Below, piece after piece: positions 55,378-64,000 of a stretch of 64,000 nt of DNA. Within the stretch, counting starts at the first letter, position 1. Every line of letters starts with the position of its first letter. The notes beneath the pieces were generated by a model. That model did not search any database. It was not told the DNA's origin and was given only the letters and a program-made list of their open reading frames with translations. A program made the position numbers and the translations under genes. Source of the stretch: Daphnia pulex (taxonomy: Eukaryota; Arthropoda; Branchiopoda; Diplostraca; Daphniidae); assembly GCF_021134715.1 (NCBI RefSeq), contig NC_060023.1, positions 7,874,001-7,938,000 of the forward strand. The letters are read 5' to 3'.

Positions 55378-56944
55378 CTGCAGTGATCGCGCACAGTTTT
55401 TAATCTCTAATCCAACCAAATTCTATTTTAACGTATAAAAATTGACACGATGGACATGAATGATTGCTGTAAATAACAAACGTATAATAACACAATAAAA
55501 TCTCGAGGACTTTATCAGACTTGTGTAAAACGTTGGTTCTCTGTCGTAGTAAAGTACACAGCAATGAGTGTGTTTGATGACAAACGAATGAAAGTGATTC
55601 ATATTACACCGATTTTTTTTATTTCGAGTTAAGCAGAAAACAAGATTATTTATACAAAATTATAGCGAGAATTGTGGAAGTCTTCAAACTAACGCGGAAT
55701 GAAGTTTTAGGAGAAGTAGTTGCTGGTATTTACTTAAAACCGAGTTTTACATATATTCGCAATTATAACCTCTCTAGAGGTTATTGACGTCTCCTAAAAT
55801 CTGTCATGTTTTCCACGATTCGATGTTTTCCTGTCAGCATCCCCTCTTTTTCTAAAGTGTGCCAAGTAAAAGAACTCATTGAGCTTATCATACGTTCCAG
55901 CTGTCAATACCCTTGATTAAATGGATGTGGGTATATTGTGTTTAGCAGTAGCTCATCGTCTTATCTCTCTTGCCAGTCAGTGACCTTTTTTCCTATTTTA
56001 AAATTGCATATTAACAAAAAAGATCCTTCAGTTCTTTTTTTCGATCTTTATAGTGGTAATGTTAGTGTCGCTTCTATGTAACTGTTTACTGCAATTACGC
56101 AACCTTAGTAAAAAAACTGTAGCTTATAAATTTTTTAAATGTAAAAACCAAGGTTACCGGAGAAAAAACGGAACAATGAACGCTGATAATATTTTTGAAA
56201 TTATTCTCAATTTCTCTTTCCTGAAATTATTCATTCATGACGCACAAGCCAAATCTTGGGATTTTTATTTTTTATTTTTTGCAAACCACCATGCTTCTGT
56301 TGTTATGTACGCATTTTAAAGAATTTCAAATTTGAATTCCTTCAACGTAATTTAAAATTATGCAAAATCCGAATTTTTCAGGAAAATTTCCAAAATCCAG
56401 TTGCCCCCAGCTGTTTATTTATTTATTGTGCTAAAATTGTGCATCCTTTCGTGCATTTTTCGCATTCTCTTATTCTCGCAATTACTTTGTATTATTATTA
56501 TTTTACTGTTACGAAGTGGGATTACAAATACTGAAATACAGACGTGTGCGTCTATCATAACGGCTTCAGCCAGCCGGAGTGGATATTTAAACAAAAATTG
56601 TTTATAAGCAATGCCATTATAAAAGCGGTTATGATGAGAATACATAAGAATGAGAGTGAAAGCCTGTGAAAGTCTCAACTTTCTCGTAACAGGTATTTAT
56701 GACTAATTATACATAGTTTGTCTTTTCCAGGTTTTCCCTTTTCAAATATATAGGGGAACACAGTTTCGCTCACGGCCAGTAGGGGTCCAGAAGATTTTCA
56801 ATCAGCTGTTTTACTTCAAAACAAACCAATTATTACGACGGATTTTCTGGGGGGCGTTTCAACATAGAAGAGAAAAGAAGAATACACAAGCTCCATTTCT
56901 GTTTTCTAATTTTCCAAGTAGTTGATCCGTGTCACTCGACGAAG
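55378..56944. other. Intergenic region, no gene seen
   Basis: The DNA is AT-rich with several short frames but no coding signal. A short inverted pair (AACCTCTCTAGAGGTT) lies at 55769. The promoter of the phospholipase B-like gene should lie near 56750-56900. Confidence 0.45.
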
Positions 56945-59063
56945 ATGAACAGGTTTCATCTTGCCTGCTTGCTGGTGAGCTTGCAGCTCATCTGCTGTAT
57001 CCAATCTGTTCAAGTTAGCCAAGCGCCAGAGTCGAAAACAGCCTTTGCTGTGTTTGATGAAAGCAATGAAGAATTTGTAATCGTCCACCACGAACCACCT
57101 CGCGACAAATATGTTGCTGGGGCCAAATTTACCAACGCCATCAATCAGACAGGGTATGTAATATTTTTATTTATTTGCTGTGCTACATGTTAAATCCTTA
57201 TTATTATACTTGTATCTTGTATGTTAGGTGGGCTAATTTTGAAGTCTGGACCAATGGCAATTTCCCAGATTCTGTCCAGTCTAAGGCAGCTGGTTTCCTC
57301 GAAGGCTATCTTACTCACGAGCTCATTTATTTCTCGTACTTGAACACGCTGCAAGATTACTGCAAGGGTCGAGATGGCTACTGCAGCAAGCTGCGAACCT
57401 TTTTGGCCACCAATACCAAATGGGTTAACAAGATGTACACCAAGCTCAGAAACACAAGCCCATTCTGGCATCAGGTATCTTTAAATTCATTTAGTCTTAA
57501 TTTTTGTCTCAATTTTTCACAATGTCATTTAACTATAGGTGGGTTTGTTCTATGAACAAATGGAAGGTTTGGCAGCAGGCTGGGAAAAAGCAGCAGTAAA
57601 TACTGGCCATTCAATGGGCACTTATGGTTTTATGTAAGTATAATTATCTGAAGAGAATTGTCAAACATCCTTTTCTTTATTCTTGATTGGTTCACCTAGG
57701 TGGTTCAATATTTTTGGTGATATGGAAGAGTTCGAGCAAATGTTTGCCCCGCAAAAAGCAGGGAAAGATTGGCGACTCAATAAAGTTGGCCGACGCCACA
57801 TGTTTGCATCGTGTTCTGCCTTAATTAAAGTACTTCCAGACGCATCCGACATCTACACTTCGCACGTGACATGGAACGGCTACGAATCGATGATCAGGAT
57901 TTTGAAAAAATACAGCTTTGAGGTTCATCGAACGGCAGCCGAAGACTCGGCGGTTATTCCAGGCCACTCCATGTCGTTTTCTTCGTACCCTGGCCTATTG
58001 TATTCGGGAGACGACTTCAGCGTCATCTCTTCTGGTCTTGTTTCCATGGAAACTACAATCGGAAACAACAGTAAATCCCCTTTCTAGATTGTGGTTTTAA
58101 TTATGCGGATTTTAACTACTGGCTATTTTTAGATGTGGAGTTATTCAAGTACATCAAACCTACTGGCCAAGTTCTTGAAGGAGTCCGATCGATGGTCGCC
58201 AATCGTCTCGCCTCAAGCGGTATCAAGAGTGACTTTCTTTTAAGATGAAAGTTTTACAATTTATTTTTATTATTACTGTAGGGAAAGAATGGACCGAAGT
58301 CTTTAGCCGTCACAACAGCGGCACATACAACAACCAGTGGATGATTGTCGATTACAAACTCTTCAAGCCTTTCAAACCCCTTCGTGACGGCCTCTTTTGG
58401 GTGCTGGAACAATTACCGACCCTGATCGAATCTCGCGATGCCACCGACGTTTTGAGATCGCAGTCGTTTTGGCCGTCGTACAACAGCCCTTATTTCCCTA
58501 CAATTTTCAATCTGTCTGGGGTACCGGCACTGGTGGAACAGTACGGTGATTGGTTCACATACGACAAAACTCCCCGCGCGCTCATTTTCAATCGCGATCA
58601 ATCCAAAATCACGGACATGGACTCGATGATCCGTATGGTGAGTGTTTGTGCTTTCTATGTTATTTTATTTGTTTTTTGGTTGAGGCAACAAAGCCGTAAA
58701 CTCAAATTTTGGCGATTTGTTTAGATGCGGTACAACGATTACCGCAACGACCCGCTTTCTCGGTGTGAGAAGTGCGAGCCGAAATATTCCGGAGAGAACG
58801 CCATCTCGGCTCGAAACGATTTGAATCCAGCCAACGGCACTTACCCATTTCACGCGCTCAGTCACCGCTCTCACGGCGCCACCGACTGCAAGGTCACCTC
58901 GCATCAGCTCATGACTTCGCTTGACTTCATCGCCGTCGGTGGTCCCACCTTCGACTCGCTCCCGGCCTTTCGATGGAGCGAATCTGATTTCGTCAACATG
59001 TCCCACATCGGCCATCCCGATCTATGGAAGTTCGAACCAGTTCAGACCGAGTGGACACTCTAA
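56945..59063 (+). CDS. Phospholipase B-like protein (PLBD2/lama type), seven exons, 567 residues
   Basis: Exons are 56945-57153, 57228-57474, 57539-57633, 57700-58070, 58133-58219, 58282-58637 and 58725-59063. All joins are GT-AG and in frame. A signal peptide is present (LACLLVSLQLICCIQS). Family blocks include FLEGYLTHELIYF, HMFASCSALIKVLPD, and NSGTYNNQWMIVDY, and HGATDCKVT near the end. In this N-terminal-nucleophile family the precursor is cut before a Cys that becomes the catalytic residue; Cys at about residue 222 (ASCSALIK) fits. Members are lysosomal or secreted glycoproteins with weak or uncertain phospholipase activity. Several N-x-S/T sites are visible. The length is normal for the family and no break is seen. 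Confidence 0.93.
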
Positions 59064-60343
59064 AACAAGAAAAAACCGCTGATGTATATCCTCATATTCC
59101 CAAATGCATACTACGATTTCTATTTCTAAGAATACTCTTTTTTCCTATCCTGTCCTGTCTGCCGGTCAGTTTCTATTTACGGAAAGTACACACGTGTCCC
59201 GTATACTTTGGCCAATGAAAATTTTGTGCTGTCAGCACCGGTCAGTTGACTCTCCGACGGAAGACCGGATTTTGTATCTTCAGAGAAATTGGTTGATCCA
59301 CTTGGAGTTTGGAATTGACTTTTTTTTATTTCTTTTCCGGCGTTCGTGCCCAATGAACTTTGATCGCGTCAGCTCGCGCGTCCGTCCGCTCCTATAGTCT
59401 CTTGTTCGTTTAGTTACTGGGTGCGATGGTTTGGGTTGCCATTTGTGTAACATCAGAGGGAGTAGAGTAGAGTGGGGTGGGGGGATGTGTAAGCAGATGC
59501 GTCTACTTTACGGTCTAAACGAGATTCCCCAGACCGGGGAAACATGAGGGCGCTGAGCGTTGATAAGGATCACGCGGATGCCGCATTCAACCAACGAACG
59601 ATGAAGAAATTCGAGCCGGGTCTCCCCTCACCGTCTAGAACTTTCCGAGTTCTCTTCAGCTGTGGGCCTCTCTAGGTTGTCGTTCTATTAATGGTCGGAT
59701 TAAACGACAATCTGAAAGAGAAAAAGAAAAACGCGGCCGGCGTGTGTATAGCGCACCACAATATAGAAAGAGTGAGGACGTTGACAAGGCCGAGCAGACA
59801 ATAAAAGGTTTTGTCTATTATTTCGTTTGAACGGGCCAGAAAGATAGGCAGAGGGAGAAGGGAATTCTTGAGTGAGGAGAACATACGTATGTAATTATTA
59901 TTTTTTTTTCTTTTCTTCCTCCGCTGGCGGTGTAATTGGAGAGGGAATGGGGAGGTCGTACGATTTGACGTCACGGAATCCAGCCCGGTTTGAGAGCATA
60001 TGATTGGACGAAGCGAGAGGCTGGTACTCTGGCCTGGAGGGTCGTTCGGTTGAGTGAGGAATCCTTGAGGGGAAAAACAAAAAATGGTTTGAATATGGTG
60101 CCATTTGACGTCAGCAATTTCGACCATTCCTATTGGATATTCTCTAGAAATATTGTAAGATTGCTCCGTTTACCTGGATATCCCCTGCGGAGACCCCTCC
60201 TTTTTTTTATTTTACATCATTATTTTTTGTTTCCCCGCCGTTGTGGTTTGAGAGTATGAGCCATTGAAGCGGCAGTCTCGTCTGGCGCTTTCAACTCGAA
60301 CGTTCTGTCAGTTCCGTCCACACACCAGAAACTATCCAAAGTC
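59064..60343. other. Intergenic region, no gene seen
   Basis: A plausible promoter of the PLA2 gene lies in the last few hundred bases; no TATA box is obvious. A G-rich GTGGGGTGGGGGG run lies at about 59473. Open frames on the minus strand at 59672-60127 have no domain that I recognise. Confidence 0.4.
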
Positions 60344-63195
60344 ATGGCTTGTATAAATAAGGTTGTGAAAATTCTCACGGTTTTGGCGATCTGGTTCACA
60401 TTCTGCAGAGCGAACGGGTTGGATGAAGGAGAAGCCGCCGGATCGACAGACCCGAAAGATCCCGTCCTGCTGATGCCCAATTTTTACGCTTTTGACGTCC
60501 TGGAAGATGGCGAAGTGGAGCGACGTTTTTACTTGAACGGCATCGCACTCAAAGAAACCAACGCAGTTTACACACTCAACGGAACCAAGTAAAATTATTG
60601 ATTCACTTTATCTAATCGTTCGTGTCTTAAATTAATCATTTTTTCCAAATGGTAATTTTTCTTTTAGAGAAGGAGCGGTGCTTCGCCAGCTGAGCGACGG
60701 CCGCCATTTGATCCAGCTCATCTACGATGCCGACCAGTCACTGCAGGACTGTGAATACATTACAGATATCGAAATGGCAACCGGCTTCCAGGAAAAACTG
60801 GCCGCCGAGTATCGGCAATTATCGGCCATCAGTCTAAACACCAGCATTCGAATCATCGAGAGCCGCTCGGATCTGCCGGAAGACCTTGCGCGGTTGGCGG
60901 TTTACCGCCGAATGAAAATCGAGTGCCGGCAGCTTCACTCTCGGATGCGAAAGGCCGCCCGTCAATCAGAAAATCCCTCAACCGTCAGGTAAAATGTCTT
61001 TTAAAAACTGTTATAAGTTAACCCAGTAGAACGAAAAAGCCCAGCACCGCATACTAAAAAGAAAAATCTCATGATCATTTTTATACCTGACCAAATAACA
61101 ACGGGTTCTTTTCTTGATTGGTATTCAAAGTTGTAATTTTCGACTTTGTGGTTTAACCTATTAACTTTTGGGCTGTTGTTTCTCTCTCTCTCTCTCCGTG
61201 ACTGATTGCTACTTTTCCACTTGAGTCTACTTCCAATTTCAAACTCTTTTTTTTTCTTTTTTCATTTTTCCTTTGGGGGGGTTTGAAACAAGACACGAGT
61301 GGTTATACTAATCCACCACGGGGTAGTAGTACAACGATTTTGAGACTTTTTTTTCCTTTAACGGGTAATGGGATTCGGGGGATCGGGATATATGATGATG
61401 TGGTTACACGGACATCAACACCTTGCGCTAAATTGATGACGCAGCAGCAGGAGGAAGCGCGATATCATGATGATGCCGGGAACGATTTGGTGCGGTTCCG
61501 GTCATCGGGCTACTCAGTACAAGGACTTGGGAGCCGAGCAGGCCGTGGACCGCTGCTGCCGACGACACGATCATTGCCCGGAGACCATCAAGAGTAGCAA
61601 ATCCAAGTACGACATCACCAACAATCGACCCATCACCATTTCAGCCTGCGACTGCGACGAGAGGTGAAGTAGTAAAAAACACACAAGAATACACCAACAC
61701 GTATAATGGACCACTGGGGGGCCCATTTAATGTATAGAATGATGGAAAACAATTTTGGGCGGTGTACACAAAAAAGTCCTCGAGGAATTGTCTAGAAATT
61801 TAAGGGCCGTTTAAAAACTGAAATAACTTTTTCATCCATTTAACCAAAATAGCTTCGCCTTTTATTTTTTCTCATTCTCTTTTGATGTGCCACTTTCAAG
61901 CTGTTAGGTCTCTGTTGTTTGTTACTTTTCGGGCTTCTATTTCTCGTCGCTGTCCTTGCATCGGCCTGTTATTTCCCGTTTTCGTGCGGTCAATTCCTGA
62001 TTAACACACTCGCAAGTTAAAACTTGAGCGTTTCCGAGCTGCTTCAAACCCCTCTTTCGTCCAACGACAACTTCATATAACCAATATAACAGATATATAG
62101 TATGAGCGGATCCAGCAGAATCAAAATCCAGTTGAATCCAACGAAGCGAACCTCGCACTTTGCAATATTTTTCCAGGAGAAGACGGGACGCCGACGACGA
62201 TCTCTACATTATTCCGCACACAAAGTGGTGCGGTAAGGGCAATCGGGCCGACGGACCGTCGCACCTGGGCGGCTACGCAGCGGCGGACAGGTGCTGTCGC
62301 CAGCACGACAATGAGTGCCCTCAGCACATCACGGCTTGGTCCGAGAAATTCGGCCTTTACAATAGTCGCCCTTACACGGCCATGCATTGCACTTGCGACG
62401 ACAGGTAACGTTCGTCCCCTCGCCTCCAATCAACTTGGACGTCGGTGTTGAAAATGATAAAAGTTCCGTTGTGTTGATCGTTTAAGAAAAAAAAAAGCGA
62501 AACCAGAAAAGGGGGGCCCTTAATCAAGGACGAAGTGGGAAGCTTATAATTATTTGGCGACGGCAAAACAGAAAACGAGGCCATCGATCGATCATTTTCT
62601 CGAATGTTTTTTCAAAAGGCTTAGGCTAAAATTTGAAATTCCAAGAATTCGTATGTACACCGCCCAAAAAATAATAGTATGTATGTCTATTAGGGACCGT
62701 TAGACAGAAAATGGAACAGGCTAGAGAGTATGCTGATGACCTTCTTGGCCGACATCGCCTTGCCTCCAGCGGTTCAGCCGAACTTTCATTCTAATTATTA
62801 AATGAACATTTTTTTTTTGCCTGAAATGATTTTGGGATGTTGCGTTATGCCTGTAACATGGTTTTATACTGACGTGGAAGCCCGTGCCAAGAATATTTAA
62901 TTAATGTTCTCTTCCACATTTTTAGATTCCGCTCATGCTTGAAACAAGCCAACACGGCCGCCTCTAACCTAGTGGGAAAGCTTTTCTTCAACATCATTCA
63001 AATCAAGTATAATAAACGTCAATTTTTTTTGTTCATATTATACAAACAATTCTGATCTTTTCAAATTCATTTTTTTCTTACAGATGTTTTGTGCTTAAAC
63101 CAGAGAAAGTTTGCAAGAAGAGTTCCTGGTGGGGCAAGTGCACGCAGAACGAGTGGAAAAAGAAAGCTCACCTTCGCGATCCTATTCCTTATTGA
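60344..63195 (+). CDS. Group III secreted phospholipase A2 with two alternative catalytic exons
   Basis: Group III PLA2 hydrolyses the sn-2 ester of phospholipids outside the cell. Exons 60344-60588 and 60668-60988 encode a signal peptide (LTVLAIWFTFCRANG) and a propeptide-like region. Exon A (61451-61663) encodes TIWCGSGHRATQYKDLG and DRCCRRHDHCPE. Exon B (62177-62404) encodes HTKWCGKGNRADGPSHLG and DRCCRQHDNECPQ. Each contains the Ca2+ loop (WCGxG) and the His-Asp pair. Both are multiples of three (213 and 228) with identical boundary phases. Shared exons 62926-63006 and 63084-63195 finish with a Cys-rich tail. Products are 323 residues with A or 328 with B; inclusion of both is also in frame. 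Exon B has an extra residue between HD and the following Cys. The enzyme is encoded in a non-venom context and is probably digestive or lipid-processing. Confidence 0.88.
61451..61663 (+). CDS. PLA2 alternative exon A
   Basis: The acceptor is GCAGCAG|G and the donor GAG|GTGAAG. The exon encodes the complete catalytic core of a group III PLA2, starting RKRDIMMMPGTIWCG and ending SACDCDER. The CCRRHDHC block fits the family standard. It has the same entry phase as exon B. Confidence 0.82.
62177..62404 (+). CDS. PLA2 alternative exon B
   Basis: The acceptor is TTTTTCCAG|G and the donor CAG|GTAACG. The exon encodes a second catalytic core, starting RRRDADDDLYIIPHTKWCG and ending MHCTCDDR. One residue is inserted in the CCRQHDNEC block relative to exon A. 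The two exons are clearly duplicates of each other. Confidence 0.82.
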
Positions 63196-64000
63196 AATTC
63201 CAGTTTTGTTTTCGTTACGTGTCTAACGATTTTTCATCGCCGATAATAAGCGGTCAATTAATTTTTTCCCCACAAGTGGAAATAGAAACCAATGTCGTTT
63301 TTCCTCTTCGACAGCATCATCATCCATGCAAAGTCATGCACACCTTTTTGTTTGTTTTTCTTTCATATTTTCTTTCTATTCCTCACTAAAGTCTGCAACC
63401 ACGGTTCCGAATTCGTGTAGGCATCCGTGACGACATTATCTTTGATATTATCATCGCAAATTGAAGGACGTCTCGATCTTCTGGGGGTCTAAGACTCCGC
63501 GTGTCGAAAGGTCTCAATATTTCATACGTGTGTATTATTTACTTTTGTGTAAATTGTCCGAACTCGCATTCATTCGTATTATACAGCTCGTGCACATGTT
63601 TTTTTATGTTGAAACCGATTCTCCGTTTCTCCGAAATTTCATACGAATTATCTGAATTGTGTTATTCAATTTTGCGCCTTGCCAATTGCATCCTAGAAGT
63701 GTTCTCCTATTATGGCCAAATAGAAAAATTACGTCGCGTTCGTGTAATTTTAAAACGCCATTTTTTGTGACCGTTTTCGTGTCCTTTTTATATTTGGCAA
63801 AAATAAAATATTGATTTCCAATGTGCCATTTATACGCATTACATTGACACGCGCTAAATGTAAACTGAAGGTTAATTCCGTGCTTGCATGTGTTGTTTGT
63901 TTTGACACATACGCAACGCCACTGCCATGAACCATTAGATAAATTGATCGAACCAATCGAGCATTTCCTGGATAAAACGCTGATTTATTTGATTATAAGT
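63196..64000. other. 3' flank of the PLA2 gene, no further gene seen
   Basis: This is AT-rich sequence containing only short open frames. AATAAAATA at 63803 could act as a poly(A) signal. The window ends without another recognisable exon. Confidence 0.45.

Overview
The window looks like genomic DNA from a small arthropod, most probably a branchiopod crustacean such as Daphnia. The reasons are short GT-AG introns (about 60-100 bp), arthropod RR-type cuticle proteins, SPOP-like BTB proteins, a group III secreted phospholipase A2 gene, intron-containing tRNA-Thr genes and a very varied transposon load. The species assignment is an inference; nothing in the sequence names it.

Positions 1-34000 are almost entirely repetitive. 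In order they hold a DIRS-type retroelement (minus strand) split by a 794-bp element with CCCAGATAG termini; a decayed APE-type LINE with a C-terminal RNase H, itself split by an element carrying a MULE-type transposase fragment; a 174-bp satellite split by an inverted-repeat element that carries tRNA-like sequences; an (AAGAAT)n microsatellite; a decayed Gypsy-type element with one 3' LTR; tandem non-autonomous Helitrons; and a Tc1-like element with an apparently intact three-exon transposase. From about 20150 to 30965 lies a composite region flanked by inverted, partly degenerate arms. It encloses an N-terminal fragment of a (6-4) photolyase gene, broken by a TA-duplicating MITE in an exon and by a short Copia element with near-identical LTRs in an intron.

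Positions 34190-39890 hold three intronless, same-strand paralogues of a membrane protein related to lipid phosphate phosphatases (PAP2). In all three the catalytic motifs look replaced. They end in a PPSY motif and have similar upstream sequence, two of them with a clear TATA box.

Positions 41396-46316 hold a pair of BTB/POZ genes. The first reads as a six-exon, 600-residue protein that joins an RPA70-type N-terminal OB domain to a SPOP-like BTB region, an arrangement I do not recognise. The second lacks the OB domain and has a frameshift in the BTB domain.

Positions 46580-53320 hold three RR-type cuticle protein genes on the minus strand, each with three exons and a TATA box, together with two tRNA-Thr(CGT) genes containing introns and one tRNA pseudogene. 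The second and third cuticle genes lie in a roughly 3.4-kb segmental duplication. Positions 54589-55377 encode a secreted Ala/Pro/Tyr/Val-rich protein. Positions 56945-59063 encode a seven-exon phospholipase B-like (PLBD2/lama type) protein. Positions 60344-63195 encode a group III secreted PLA2 whose catalytic core is present as two alternative, phase-matched exons. The right third of the window is therefore ordinary gene-bearing DNA, while the left half is a nest of transposable elements.
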